Positions 21,833 through 34,392 of a stretch of 64,000 nt of DNA are shown here, piece by piece; the stretch's first letter is position 1; each line of letters opens with the position of its first letter. The notes beneath the pieces are model-generated. The model searched no databases. It saw only the letters and a program-made list of their open reading frames with translations, and was not told where the DNA came from. Source of the DNA: Macrostomum hystrix (taxonomy: Eukaryota > Platyhelminthes > Macrostomidae). Location of the stretch: assembly GCA_950097015.1 (NCBI GenBank), contig CATNEN010000038.1, positions 4,447,001 to 4,511,000 of the forward strand. The letters are read 5' to 3'. A program made the translations under genes and the position numbers.

Positions 21833-23188
21833 ATTTTTTCTACCTGTATGACCAGCCTATCCAATGCAGTTTCAGGTAAGTTGAGTGTGCGCCAAGCTGC
21901 TTGTGCCTACAGAGACCGTATCAAGCGAGCTGTACAATGCCTATGAGCTGCTCTCATTGGCCAGCGTGAATGCAATGCCCTGTCCCACCCGCTTGGATAT
22001 TTGCACGGGCATGCGCTTGCTAATAGACAAATTTTCTCCGCGAATTGATTCAAACGGAACAGCTCCCCGAAACTTTTACCTCAGTTCTAAACCTTCCTTC
22101 TCTCTACCACCGATTTTTCTTCCCAAAAAATCTGCTCTGCACTCCGAATCGTGTTTTTCAACTCAGCTGAGCTCGTCAAAGCCCCTAGGTCTACCTGGAC
22201 TGCTCAGTATTCTAGGTCGCTCGTGTGCTCTGGCGTAGCTCAACCTCAGCCTCAATGCGGTGAGTACGGGCTGGAGGCTGCATGCATGAGGGAAGAAAAT
22301 ATATGGGATCTGAGATTGAGGGCAGACAAGGAGAAGTCAGTGAGCGGGAGTCAGTCCTGCAGCCCCGTTAAAGAAAAGAGGCGCTGTCAGGGATTGGAAA
22401 GTCTACGGCGCGTTTCCTTGCCAAGTTCCGGTGTTGGTGAGAAGTTTATGGCGAGTTTAGCGACACTGAAATGAATCAGAGCATCAGAGGTCTGTGAGTA
22501 AAATGGTTTGCATGCTAACTTACTTTTGCCAGCTTTTGGTCATCCCAATGACCGTGTGTCCCTCTTGCACATGATAGCTTATCGTGCGTGTTTTTAAAGT
22601 ATTATATGAGCCTGTTATAGCGATGTAACCGGTAATTTAAGACAGATTAAAACAGGGTAGTGAGATGATTAAATTACATCTAGTACAGGTTAGGTGCACG
22701 ATCTTCAACTAAAATGTGGAGAATTTATTCAGCTTTCTAACAAACATTTTGAAAATCTGTTGCACGGTACGGAAGTTGTCAGTGGTACGTTAGAATTTAC
22801 CATACTTGTCCAGAAAATTGGGGTTTGGCGGGGAGTTGTGTCTCCAGTTTCTATATTCAAAGCTCTATTTCTCAGCCAGCAGGACATTATCTAGATGTCA
22901 TCTGTGTACAAATCTAGAAGAAGTAGCTATTTTTTATCTTCCGTTATGAGCTATTCTGCTTGAATTTTACTGGTTGCATCTCGTGAGAGCATTTCTTTCA
23001 ATCATATCAGTCTTCGGCAGAAGAAAACGAATCATTGTATTTTCTTAATCAATTCATCTCAGAGTAGGAACTGAACTGAACCGACCTGAACCTGCCAAGC
23101 TTTGCGCCTCACGATCTATAACCAACAGCTAACTCACCTGACCTTCTAGATAAACTCGAGCATCGGCTCGACCTGAACCTGCCAAGCT
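21833..23188. other. Upstream region of the fucosyltransferase gene, no coding exon supported
   Basis: Open plus-strand frames at 21885-22238 and 22151-22474 overlap but lack resemblance to any known protein. A CAG|GTAAGT string near 21872 could be the donor of a non-coding 5' exon. Nothing more definite was seen. Confidence 0.4.
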
Positions 23189-24117
23189 ATGCGCCTGGGT
23201 TTCTTCTGCTGCTGTCGATGGAGGAGCAAACTGCTCTCGGCTGCCAGTGAGAGGCGGCGCCTATGCTACCTGACAGCTACTGGCACGGCTGCACTGTTAG
23301 TGTTTTGGACCTGTGAGTGCCGCTGAGTATTTTATCACCTGCAGTTTGCTTTGAAGTTTGCCTCTTTTGACAGGAGTTCCGCATGAGTATTCTCATCTGC
23401 GACCACAACAAGGGAGTCCTCTTTTTCCAGATGTACTTATCGTTAGTCATCTCAGGGTTCAGTCATAGAAGGAAGGTGAAGCATAAGACTGGTATTGAAA
23501 CTCTTCTACAAACTCAGGATCATACAAATAGCCATACTCGTACTCATACTCATCAAACAAACTCATACAGACAGACTTCGAAGTCACAGTTATAGTTTTT
23601 TTATCAGGACTTTGTAAGGCAAAGGTAGACTGAAATAATTTTATCCCGATCTGTTTTTTTATTTGAAAGCAAAAAGACAGGGCGATTTCCGAAGCAAAAC
23701 AATTTGCTGCTCGCGGATGGGATGCCAACAATGCCATGTATTAACGAGCCTTAATTTGAGTACTTCGAAATTTCAAGAACGTGTAACAACCCCTATTCGT
23801 TTGAACTGGTTCAATGTACGGCTAGAAAATTTCTACTTTAGCCAAAGTAGCTAAGTGACAAGCTGCTTTCTTGCACAATGGCATGACGCTCTCTAATTTC
23901 ATCAAAAAAGTTAAGCAGCAATTCTAATCAAACCTATGCGTATGTACCAATAGGTTCAGTGCGAGGTACTGGCTTATAGCTTGAGCTTAAAACAGAATTA
24001 CATTATTGTAAAGGCAATAAAAAAAATAATTTCAGGAGTGCTGTAGGCTGCACTGGTATAAATTATTTGGTGCCAGTAAACCCGAAGCAATCATAGCAAT
24101 TCTGCCCATTTTGCTGA

Positions 24118-24152
<35 letters not shown>

Positions 24153-27100
24153 TTACTGTACGTAGCCACACACTTACACATGTGTGTACATATGTCCTGA
24201 TTTTCTCATCGCCAGGCAGTGTACTCTTGCCTGTGCCTCAGATCTACAAGCCCCTGACTCAAGCCTTCTCTCCGCTCCGAATGAATGTACAGCCAATTAT
24301 TACGAATGTCCAATGACTCTGATACGAGCTCAACTACTATGCTTTGCTACCTTTATTGACCTTAATTTGGCAACAATTATTTTATCGATCAAACAAAACC
24401 AATCACACAAGCAAAAGCAATACGAATGCATATGCGATTCACTTACTTGAGCACAGAAAATCTTAAACAAACTCTGGCATGGAAGTAAGCAGTTTTGAGA
24501 CGTCTCTGTCTGCAAATGCCACGAACAAACCTACATGTACATAAAGTTTCCTAGAACTTTCGGGTACGCTCAACCATTGAGCCAAGATTGACGGGTCTGC
24601 TAGTGCATGCCACATTACATATTTTCCGAGTGGTAAATAGACGAGCCTACCAGTATTTGATTTAAAATCACTGAGATAAAGAGCGGCGATTTAGTATTGT
24701 ACAGGCCGTCACTTTTAGAACTGCACGCGTGAAAGTGCGTGCGATATCAAATCAATAAGTTGCGAGCTGAATTGTTGGGAAAAATATTCACAAAGCATGC
24801 CTCGGTCAGCTTCGTGTTATTCTCCAAGGTGACCTTGACCTTAAGTCGCCATAAGTCAGATGTACACAGGTGTGCGTGTCTGCGAAAGGCATTCTTGAGC
24901 TGAGGGTGCACTGTCGCCAAATGATGGGCCAGTGGTCACAGCTCCCCTGGGAATACGGGCCTTCAGTGAATCAGAAAAAGACTCACGGGTTTCTAGGTGA
25001 AATATAACCCATCAATCTGTATCAACTGTCACGTAATTTTTCCATTCGGCTAGATTTCTATTTCAACGCTTATGTTGTCTAGATTTTCTTCATTTTCAAA
25101 ATCTGAGAAGTATTCAGGAAAGATGCGAGCTCTAACGCCTACTGACATGCAGCCCCACCCCATGCCTGCTCAAGGAGTGGCTTGTCAATCCACCGTCTCG
25201 GCTAATGCATCTTGCAGCTGTCTCTCCTTACCTGCTTCCTTTGTTGCACGCGGCCTCTTCTTCTGATCGATTTTTGGGTAAAACGACTCCCCCCCCATCC
25301 GGGACAGCTAGAAGCTGAGCTAGCCCAATTTGTCCACCTACCTGGAGCCAGGGCTCAGAGCACGGTCAGGTGAGCTGACTCAGTCAATATTGGCCAGACA
25401 GGGGGGCATCCGAAGGTATTTAGGCCTCGCTCATAATGAGTCAGACAAAAAATTTTGACGAAAATATAGATATACTCTATATGAAGTATAGAGTACAGAA
25501 AAGATTTGACACAAGGATTAGGAAATATACAGTCCAGTGGGTTGGTGCGCTCTGTTTCAGCGGCCTGAGTTTGCTGTAGATTAGCACGCGGAGTTTCTGT
25601 CTGCTCAACTGGGGCTAGAAGACACACAAAAAACATAAAATCTCTTTCAATTGAAACAATGAAAGGGCTTCCGGGAAAACGCAGCGGGACATAGCTTGCG
25701 TGCTTAATTGTTTTTTATGAAGTTTAGCACACGCACTTGCCAGCCAGCAGATTCACAGGCCCTCCTAGTTCGGAACTCAATGAGTTTCTAAATGAGCCTC
25801 ACAAGCTTGACACCTTGAATGTTCGATAGAGCAAGGCGTGTGCTCGTTCGGAAGCTCGATAGATAAACTGGCTTGTCTATTAGCTCCGCCAAAACATTTA
25901 ATTACCCCTCGCCGATTTTACTCCAGTCTTGCTGCAGCACGGGGTGGAGCTACGCGACCTACCGGGCCTGTTTCGAGCCCACAGTGATGCCATTGAGATT
26001 CACTCGATGATGCCCAACTCATCGTCTGGAGCGACGGATAGGGGCTGCCCTGCGAACACCAGCTGCATTGCCATGGCAACCAAAGCATTCGGCAGCTACG
26101 TCTATTGGCAAAATGTACTTTTGCCTGACCTCGTGCCCGGCTGCTCGTCGGAATGTCGGTTGATAGCGGACCCGGCGCAAGCGCACGCTCTGCTGTTCCA
26201 CGGCTTCGACTTGCCCAGCCGTCGTCGACTGCGCCACATGCGACAGACTCAGCCGGCCAACCAGCTCTGGGTCTACTACAGCCTGGAGAGCCCGGTCCAC
26301 CTCGTCACTAACCGGTGCATTCGGGACTGTCGGTTCTCGTCCTGGCTGCAGTTTGCAGGCGGCGCACTGGCATTTGCCAAGGAGTTTGTGTTCCCGTCCT
26401 ATCTGTTGCGGCCTTATCCAGACACCACGGAGGAGGCCAGCTACTTCAACTGGACCATCACCTATAGGAGGGACTCAACAATCTACACACCGTACTCACG
26501 ATTCGCCGCTGTAGATTTGGCAAACGAGAAACACTGGTGAGCTCACGAGATTGCAGATCATTGTCTGCTGAGTGCAAATGTTCTCCTTTAAAAATACTGT
26601 ACTATACGAATATTTATTCCATCGACACATTCTATTCGGATTATAGACTTCGAACGGCTCCAAAAAGCCATTGTGAGCGGATGTTTGCTTAGATCACAAC
26701 AATAGCAGTAGCTGAAGGCTGATTGTGAGCCTGTCTCAGCCAGTTAACTAATTCTTTACAAAGGCATGGAAGCATGGATAACTAGGAATAGATTCGCTAG
26801 TAAGATCCAGAGATGATCGTCGGCTGCAAGAAATTCTCGCGTATTCAAAAGAGCAGAAAAAATTTCCTGGGCTTTGTTCGTTTAGCCAGAGGAAAAGGTA
26901 AAGAAGATTGCAAATGATTGTCAAAAGAAGATGTTCTTTGTTTCCATCACGCCTGACCGGAGGATCTTGATAAAAGCGAAGCCTTGTCCGTCAGCTGAAT
27001 CAATGAGCAAGCTTTACAAGCGGGGATTTTCGCTATGCTAAGCGGTTTGAAAGGAAAGATGAGAGAGCAAAAATACATGTATCAAAGCGGGGAAATTTTT

Positions 27101-27978
27101 CGACGCGAATAGAGCACGTTTGCATGTTGCACTGTCAATGACCCACTAGAAAATGACATAGCTAATATTTTGGTTGCAGCGCCAAGTTGCTCAGAAGGCA
27201 GTGTCTAAAATACAATTTTTGCACCTGCTCGCTCTCGTCAATCATCATCAAAGTTCATTCGAAGATACTAAACCTCAATCAATATTTCTAAATGCTGAAA
27301 CTTTGTTGCCTGGCAATACTCAATCTTTCCGACTGATTTTTGACCAATTTAAGGCCGATCGAGCTGCCTCCGAAAGTTTCGCTCGCGGAGAAGAAGCACC
27401 TCAGCTTCATCGTGGTGTCGAATTGCCACCCGTTCAATCGGCGCCAAGAAGTGCTAGCCGAACTGTCCAAGCACATGGAGATTCACGTCTACGGCGCGTG
27501 CGGCGACAGGGTCCTGCCATCCGGCGTCAGCATCACCGAGCTGTCTAAGCAGTACTATTTTCACATCAGCTTCGAGAACGCATTTTGTCGAGACTACATC
27601 ACGGAGAAGTTCTTTCTAAACGGTCTGTGGAGCCGTGCAGTTCCTGTGGCGTTCGCAGGCTATTCCAAAGAGGATCTGGAGGCGGTGGCGCCGCCGCATT
27701 CCTTCCTGTACGCCGGCGACTTCAAGTCAGCCGCCGAATTAGGGAGTCGTTTGAAAAGCTTAGCCGCAGATCACGACCAGTACAAAGCCTTCCACCGCTG
27801 GAGGCGCACGCACGGTCTGCTCGACCAGGCCAGGATGCGGGAATACAATGTGTTCTGCCAGCTTTGCCGCAAGCTCAGATCTTCCGCCGGCTCCAAGGCG
27901 TTGATGGACCTGAACCAGTTTTACAACAGCGGCCAGCAGTGCCGGCCAACTGACTTTGATCCATTCTCAAATGCCTAA
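23189..27978 (+). CDS. GT10 alpha-1,3-fucosyltransferase (type II Golgi membrane protein)
   Basis: The enzyme should transfer fucose from GDP-fucose to GlcNAc-containing glycans in the Golgi. Three exons join in phase: 23189-23312, 25927-26536 and 27354-27978, giving 452 residues; GT10 enzymes are usually 350-450. Exon 1 is too small to be noticed as an open frame. It gives a short basic cytosolic tail (RWRSKLLSAASERRR) and a membrane segment (YLTATGTAALLVFW). Exon 2 is the variable acceptor region (WVYYSLESPVH, FNWTITYRRDSTIYTPYSRF). Exon 3 carries the donor-site motif YYFHISFENAFCRDYITEKF and PVAFAG at residues 312-346. Donors are CCT|GTGAGT and CTG|GTGAGC. The exact fucose linkage cannot be read from sequence. 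The first intron holds a SINE remnant. Confidence 0.85.
24062..24290 (-). mobile_element. Degenerate SINE (copy 4) with an (AC)n microsatellite
   Basis: Read on the minus strand it matches the SINE body: GCACAGGCAAGAGTACACTG, CCTGGCGATGAGAAAATC, ACATATGTACACACATGTG and TCAGCAAAATGGGCAGAATT. The TGTGTG segment of the body has grown into about 16 AC dinucleotides at 24119-24151. No tRNA-like head remains. It lies in the first intron of the fucosyltransferase gene. Confidence 0.65.
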
Positions 27979-28080
27979 TCACTGACCGTAGCTTTCAATA
28001 ATTGTGCACGTTGCTTGATTAAATCAAGAATACGTTTTACGAGTATAAGCGGGTTAAACTCTGCGTTTATTTATTTCGAA

Positions 28081-28086
28081 AATAAA
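28081..28086 (+). terminator. Polyadenylation signal of the fucosyltransferase gene
   Basis: AATAAA lies 103 bases after the stop codon on the coding strand, in AT-rich sequence. It is the first canonical signal after the gene. Confidence 0.55.
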
Positions 28087-28334
28087 GATGTACGCTCGTA
28101 TATCTGGTTTTTTGAGCACAAGATTGAAGACAAGATGAACAGGCGTTGACGTGCATTGCTCACAATAATGAATGCAGCCACTGCGTAAAAGTTTTCTAAG
28201 TGACTCATTTGGAGGAAGCTGCAATTGTACCGCATGTTACAATGCGAGACACGTGAGCCTCTAAAAAACAGTTCCTTGAGTCTCTTATTAGCGTAGTACA
28301 TGTGTTACAACGCTTTGTCACCGCGCCATGCGGT

Positions 28335-28425
28335 GGTCTCATCTCTCCCTTGTCTCATCTCTCCCCTGTCTAATCTCTCCCATGACTCATCTCTTCCCTG
28401 TCTCATCTCTCCCCTGTCTCATGTC
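28335..28425. repeat. 16-bp tandem array, intergenic
   Basis: Five to six copies of TCTCATCTCTCCCCTG are present, with small variants. The same unit, with one base changed and in opposite orientation, forms the array at 56765-56895. Confidence 0.85.
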
Positions 28426-29494
28426 CTCATGTATCCGGCTGCCTTGCAAATTTTATGCATTAGCAAAGCAAGTACTAGAGTTGAGTTAGCGCTGGCCAGA
28501 AAAAGCATAGCTTCTCAAAGGTATTCAGTGGAAGGTAAATATGAAAATAAAGCAGGCAGTGATTAGTAAAGTGGTTAGCATAGCTTATGTTTCGCATAGC
28601 TGTCCGGGCGTGTTAGTCTTTGCTGTGCTCTGGAGTCTCTTGCCGACCTTGTCTAATGTAATTGTGTAAACATTGTCTGAACGCGATAGTGCGTACGTTA
28701 GTGTGTGCGAACTCTCGGGACCCATGAGAGCATGCCCTCATGCACTGCAATTGTACCGCATGTAACAATGCGAGACACGCGAGCCTCTAAAAAACTACTG
28801 CTATAGAACAGTTTATATTGTAGCACAGGAAAATTAGGGTAACATGGTTTTGTGCCAATGAGTTAATTAATTGACCCCCGCAGTACACTAAAGTGACGGG
28901 TTCATGCCTTTTGCCACTCACAGATGCCCAATTTAGAACCGTGAGCAAAGGCATTGGGAGAGACTGGTATGAGGCATCTGCATGCACACTGGTTTTCTAC
29001 CCCCGTCGGATCTGCCAGGCTCACGCAGCTGGCAGAGCAAATATAGAGAATTTTAGGAGGCTTTCCCAGTGAATGGCATGGAAAGTGTGCTTTAGCGGGC
29101 TGCAGACCCTCAGGACGCCAAGCTAACCTAGTCAAGCTACCTAAAACAAATGCACAAAGTTCCTCTCTGTGTACTAGCTGGAACTGCTCGCTGATATCAA
29201 TAAAAAAGTTTAGACGGTGATTCATGGCCTACAGTATTTTTGGATGTGACACACCTGCTGCCTCAGAGAGAAATGTTTCAGTTTTACATGCTACTTAAAG
29301 TAGAATATTCCAAGCATTAGACTGTTTTGTTTTGTCTGTAGGCAACAGATACTATATTGACTGGATGGGCCACTCAAGCTAATTTTAGTTGTAGGTTTTT
29401 ATACTTTTTTTCATATTTTTTAATTGAAGTTTTAATGTGACGCGAAATTAGAATATTATTGTAAGATATCCGCCTCGTCGACTGTCCTTTGCAC
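28426..29494. other. Intergenic sequence, no gene seen
   Basis: A short string ending GCGAGCCTCTAAAAAAC (28764-28797) nearly repeats one at 28231-28268 (GCAATTGTACCGCATG, CAATGCGAGACACG, GAGCCTCTAAAAAAC), so a segment of about 40 bp is present twice in the same orientation. No exon was recognised. Confidence 0.5.
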
Positions 29495-29690
29495 AAGGGC
29501 GGATAGCTCAGTCATTAAGATGTCGGACTCTCGATCAGATGGTCCTGGGTTCGACTCCCAACCTAGTCTAGAACTATTCGTGCAGCCTTTGGCAAGCTGC
29601 TTTGCCCTGATGTGCACACTGTCTACTCAGCTGCAAATGAGTACCGACATTTCGTCGGGTAATAATAAATCCGGCTGGTGTGGAATAAAG
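29495..29690 (+). mobile_element. Second tRNA-derived SINE family, single copy
   Basis: The head is tRNA-like, with box A-like TAGCTCAGTCATTAAGA and a box B GGTTCGACTCC. The body reads GGCAAGCTGCTTTGCCCTGA, CAGCTGCAAATGAGTACC and ends in GGTAATAATAAATCC. The middle resembles the conserved central domain found in several invertebrate SINE families. It is not a tRNA gene because the acceptor stem does not pair. It is unlike the SINE at 3946. Confidence 0.7.
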
Positions 29691-30175
29691 CAGTTATAAG
29701 ACTATACGATTAAAAAATAAGTACACATATTCTTTACACATTAATATTACTATTAATATTATTAATATATTATTATATTATGAAATAGGGCCTCCGATTA
29801 TTCTTAGTTTCTTAGAAATTTCCCGCGAAATAATATGTTTGTTATAATGCACCGAATTTGTTTTTATGCACCGAACTTGTTATAATGCACCGAACGCACA
29901 GAAATATAGAAGTTATACTGAAGTGAGGAAAGGAGAAGTTTTAATATAAATACACAAGCGCAAGAAAGAGGAAAACTAACTCGGACAACCTCGGTTGAAA
30001 GGAGTTCAGATTGAGAAAGCTTGAATCTTGAAGTGTTCGTGTTAAAGTTATTTGAGACAGAGAATTGCGAAAGAGAAGTAAATAGAGTGAAGAAAAAGAT
30101 GTAAATCTAGATCCACTGGTAAAGCCCAGAAGACGGACTGAAGACTAAATTGAAGGTTAACTGAATAACAATTGA

Positions 30176-30312
30176 AGAGTGATAAAGACTGATAAAGACG
30201 GATAAAGAGTGATAAAGAGTGATAAAGACGGATAAAGACTGATAAAGACGGATAAAGAGTGATAAAGACTGATAAAGACGGATAAAGACTGATAAAGACG
30301 GATAAAGATTGA
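30176..30312. repeat. 10-bp tandem array
   Basis: About thirteen copies of GATAAAGACT, GATAAAGACG or GATAAAGAGT follow one another. The three variants alternate, and the ACT-ACG pair recurs. Confidence 0.9.
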
Positions 30313-30617
30313 TTCAAAGTACTTATAGAAAGTTATAAGTGGAAGGGAATATAGAGGAGAGATACCGGCCATATTGAAAGTATAACGCTACCATATTGAA
30401 AGTATAACGCTATACCATATTAAATACATAAACGCTACCAATTGAATTTGAAATGAGAAGTACATAAAGCGAATAATTAATGACATTCATAAGATTTACA
30501 AAAGTATAAAAAGCCTACAACAACTTTGGTAACAGCAATAGGATTAAAATTAGCCCGGTAACAACTTTGGTGCCATTGTTAGGATTAATATTGAATAAGA
30601 GGGAAGCACTACGACAA

Positions 30618-30665
30618 TTATATTATATTATATTATATGATATAATATAATATAATATTAATAGT
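30618..30665. repeat. AT palindrome able to form a hairpin
   Basis: The string ATTATATTATATTATATTAT is followed after a short centre (ATGATAT) by its inverted copy AATATAATATAATATTAAT. Such AT palindromes can extrude cruciforms. It is pure A and T except for one G. Confidence 0.75.
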
Positions 30666-32004
30666 ATTATATTATTATATTATTATTATTTATTAATTTC
30701 ATTATTTTTATTAATATTAATATTAATATAAATATTAAAAATACACATTAATACACAGAATTAATAGCCAATAGGCCGGGCCAAGCTGGGGACTAAATAG
30801 CAAAGAAATTAGAAGCGAGAGAAAACCAAACAGACGGAAAGCAAGGCAAGGGAGTTTTTCAGCTTTCCCTTCCGAGTTTATCATTTTGGTTGTCTCTAGT
30901 CTATGGTCGAAAGGGTGAATTTTCTTCTGAGTGCCTGAATCAAGGACTTCTATATAATAGCATCTAATGTTCTCTAGCTGCGAGGTTTACTTAGAGGATA
31001 GTTAAACCCATTGCCATTATCGTTTTGAATGTCTAAATTATCATTTAGATTGTCAAAAGCTAGAATAATGATTTAAAAGAGTCGAAAAAAGTGGATGATG
31101 TTGGAAATTGCATCATTTGATATGAGTAATGACCGATAAACAATGCTACACTTTATAACATGCTTACATAAAAATAGCAGATTTATAGCAAAATTGTTGG
31201 AAAAAATGAAAGTAACGATTAAAAGTAACGACCGTTACTAATTTTTTTGTTACTTAAGTTTTTCGTTTCCAAGTGGCCAGTAACGATCGTGACCATGATT
31301 GCCGTTAATTTTTTTAACGCGCCCAACACTGACTATGGGTTTTCGGTATTTCGACCGATCCCTTGGCACTCTTTTTCTTGGCCCACATGCTGTTTATTTT
31401 ACTTTGACTTCGTGAAATCTCGCCTTTTTGATACTATTTGCGTTAATTATTTAGCAGACCTCTCAGCTCTCTCTATGTATTGGATTTGGGATTTGGTGAG
31501 CTGAGTATTGGGGGGGGATGGTAGCGTAAGTTATGAGGGTGAGAATAGGTATTTTCCACGGTGTTCGGGTTATACCTAAGGTAGCGCTAATGCCCGAGCG
31601 GCAAGACACTAGCTACTAACAATGGGAGCGGAATTTACTGCTGCTGGCACGAGGGCTAAGGTCACTGATCTGGGGCACACAGTCCGTGGGGCGTATCAGG
31701 ATGGATTGAAGTTGCCTTGTGAACGACCTTCGCGCTTTCACTTACTTTCCTCTATGGGGTCCGGGATTAGTACAGTCTCATGAGGGATAAAGGCGGAGTT
31801 TAGGGACTTCAGGGGGGTATTTAGGGAACTTTTAAGTGGACTTCAGATAGACTTCAGGTGGACTTTTGGACGGGATTTTAGGACGGTATATTGGGATTTC
31901 AAAGGGATCATATAATAGGGTGGACTTGGGTAAAGAAGGCCGACGAGAGATCTTTGGGAGAGGATTGGTAAGGCAAAGGTATCTTAACTGTTTTCCTTTT
32001 ATTA

Positions 32005-33440
32005 GGAAAATAACTCTTGACTTACTTGACTTAGCGGCAGGGGGCCTCCATGACGGACGCAGCGAGGAGGCGGCTGGTGCCGCCCATATCGCTAACCCCT
32101 GGCAGCCAGACGGCCTCCAGCGAGGCGGTGCCGCTCAGGGTGGTCCGTCGGTCGGTTCCGCCGCGCGATCTTCCTCGCCATAGGCTGGGAAGAAATCAGC
32201 TCGGCCGGTATCCCGGAGGAAGTGGGCGAGCTGTGGGATGTTCTCGGGCGAGCAGGCTTCGGCAAGAGTCGGTGCCGGCCCGAGGTGCTTTAGCCTAGCC
32301 TGGGTGAAAGCCGGGCAGTGGCAGATGAAATGCTCGGCGTTTTCACGGCCGGAGCAGCAGAAGGGACACGTTTCCTCAGGCACGTGGCCTTGGAGGTAGC
32401 GGTGTCTGGTGAAGCAGCCATGTCCCGAAAGGGCCATGGTGACTGCTCTCAGGTCTCTGCGGTTTAGCCTGAGTAAGGCCTTACGCAGGTTGCTAGAGGG
32501 GGTTGGCACCGCAGCCCTGGACTGGCGACAGTTCAGGGTGCTAGACCACCTCCTCCGGTGCTGGGTCTCCATCCAGTGGTTGATGCTGGAGTTGACAACG
32601 GAGATGGGGATCGGGGATTCCGGGCCCGGGCCCATCAGGGAGCTGGCTGCTCCAGCCTTTGCAAGCTGGTCCGCCATCTCATTCCCTGTGAGCCCGGCGT
32701 GCCCAGGGATCCACATCAGCTCCACCTTGTTAGACTGCGCCAAACCGTTTAACTGGGTGTTGCAGTCCAAGGTGGTTCTGGAGCGAGAGGTGCAGCGACT
32801 GAGGGCCTTGAGGGCTGCTTGACTGTCGGAGTGAAAGAAGATCCTCCGACCAGCCAGCTGCCTCTGGCGCAGCTCAGCCGCACAGAAACTGATGGCGAGC
32901 ATTTCGTTTTGGAAAACGCTTGAGCTCTTGCCACAGTGTTGGGAGTGGGTCCAGAGGACCTCGCCACCCGAGGCGACGCACACCCCGAATCCCGATTTAC
33001 CGTTCATCAGGGAGCCGTCAGTGTAACAATGGACTGCGGGGTCATCCCAGCAGTCCTTTACCTCATTGCGAGGGAAGATGCTGACTTTGTACCTGTGGCT
33101 CCGGAGTAAAGTAGCCGGGGCCCCGTCCGAAAGGATGGTGAGCCCTCCGCACTCGCCCAGAGTTTTCAGGCAGAGGTCAGAGTGGGGCAGAAGGGAGCGC
33201 TTCGAGAAGGCTCGCGAATTCTGGAAGGATACACCCGCATCAAGGAGACGACGGGTGGACTTTGCCGCTTCCCCCTTAACAAAAATGTCAATGGGTGTAG
33301 CGTTGAGGAAAGCGTTCATGCCTTCAAAGGGAGTGGAGGGTGGGGCGCCCAGCGTCATACGACAGGCTCTGCCCTGCACCCTATATAGCGCCTCCAGGTT
33401 TTTCTGGATGCTCATGGCACTGGCCCAGGGAAAATAACTC
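32005..33440 (-). mobile_element. 5'-truncated non-LTR retrotransposon with 12-bp target-site duplications
   Basis: The insertion (32017-33428) is flanked by identical 12-bp copies of GGAAAATAACTC at 32005-32016 and 33429-33440. Read on the minus strand it starts inside the end of the reverse transcriptase and ends in two copies of TAAGTCAAG instead of poly(A). 5' truncation, a short tandem-repeat tail and target-site duplication are typical of target-primed reverse transcription. The RNase H domain points to the I/R1/LOA group of non-LTR elements. Confidence 0.9.
32135..33433 (-). pseudogene. Retrotransposon ORF2 remnant: end of reverse transcriptase, RNase H, CCHC-like C-terminus
   Basis: The remaining frame starts in the thumb region of the reverse transcriptase ([20 protein letters not shown]). 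It continues into an RNase H domain with all four acidic residues in context: [22 protein letters not shown] and [12 protein letters not shown]. The C-terminus has [18 protein letters not shown], a zinc-binding-like block seen after RNase H in such elements. The frame has no stops or shifts, so the insertion is probably young, but it lacks the endonuclease and the polymerase core and cannot move by itself. A start at 33415 would be an internal methionine, not a real start. Confidence 0.85.
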
Positions 33441-34384
33441 AGAAACTCGGTCTATTTAATAGCGAAACAGGAAAAGAGTTAGGAAGTTTTACTCGCTTAT
33501 ATTTCGTCGAGAACTAATGTTATTGGTATGACTGGGGAGCGAGGGAGCAGGTTGAACAGGTAGAGGACGGTTGAGCAAGGTGAGCAAGGTAAAGATCGAA
33601 TTTATATATTTCTCTATATATATACAAAGAAATTGGGGTGGGTGCATGTTTCCACTTGAGAGCAATATTACGAACAAAGAGCACTGCGTGAAATAACGAA
33701 ATTTAGCTAGCGCGTGAGGAAAAGTGGCGGGAATTTAAAATGATAAAATCCTAATTTATACACTGCCTCAATTATCAACCACTTTACGAGAGTCCATGAG
33801 GAATGGGCACTATCACACTAAACTGTAATACTTTAACAAATTTTCACAAAAAATGTAATAAAAAACAAAGGCGCATACACGAAAGTGTTTTGTTTACTGA
33901 CGTCAAGTGTGGTGGTTGATAGGGAATCCGTTTTTGTTTCAAGCCAATCGCCGAAGTATAATACGCTCGCTTGTCTAATAGTGCATTGCCCTTTAAACAA
34001 AAGATATATTTATGTTCAGGAAGCATAATGTAGAGCTACATGGCTAATGGAGTGCTGTACTTTTACTAGTATTAGACATTGTAGGCGTTCATCATTCTCA
34101 AGCTGAGTTTGACTTTTTAATTCCCAAAGATGGCTGTGGTTGAGTTCGCTCTCAACTTTGCGCGTCTTACTCTAAGATTGCGTAGGCGTTTCACACAGAG
34201 TTTAGGCTTGAAGTTCGCTGTCTCAGTGAAACTCTGCAGCGAGGTGGAGATATTACCCGAAATTTCTGCGTGGGTGGCCCAGCGATTCGCTGATAGTTTG
34301 TTGCCAGAAGCTTTCGTCATCAGCTTGCGCCAGTAGTGCGTGATCAAAGCGCTTACACCGAGGATTTGACACCTCGAAAACTTC
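33441..34384. other. Intergenic region, no gene supported
   Basis: A plus-strand open frame at 34130-34336 (starting MAVVEFALNF) and one on the minus strand over the same bases have no resemblance to known proteins and are not called. The remainder is AT-rich and unique. Confidence 0.5.
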
Positions 34385-34392
34385 TATATAAA
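34385..34392 (+). promoter_or_regulatory. TATA box of the cysteine-rich peptide gene
   Basis: TATATAAA stands 107 bases before the start codon at 34492, which leaves room for a start site near 34415 and a short leader of about 75 bases. It is the only strong TATA string next to this gene. Confidence 0.55.

Larger units (their letters stand above)
29700..32004. other. AT-rich intergenic region, no gene seen
   Basis: It holds runs of ATTAAT/TATTA (29740-29785 and 30605-30745), a 10-bp array, and a G-rich degenerate stretch near 31750-31890 with recurring GGACTTCAG. No coding exon was found on either strand. Confidence 0.5.

Noticed and set aside
21885-22474. Two overlapping plus-strand open frames
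   Set aside because: No recognisable motif, no signal sequence and no splice partner; the amino-acid make-up looks random.
29495-29570. tRNA gene
   Set aside because: Box A and box B are present but the ends do not pair into an acceptor stem and the sequence continues into a SINE body.
32409-33437. Plus-strand frames opposite the retrotransposon ORF
   Set aside because: They are shadows of the RNase H coding strand; only the minus-strand frame has family motifs.
34117-34347. Opposing open frames of 68 and 76 codons upstream of the cysteine-rich peptide gene
   Set aside because: Both strands are open over the same bases, and neither shows resemblance or gene signals.
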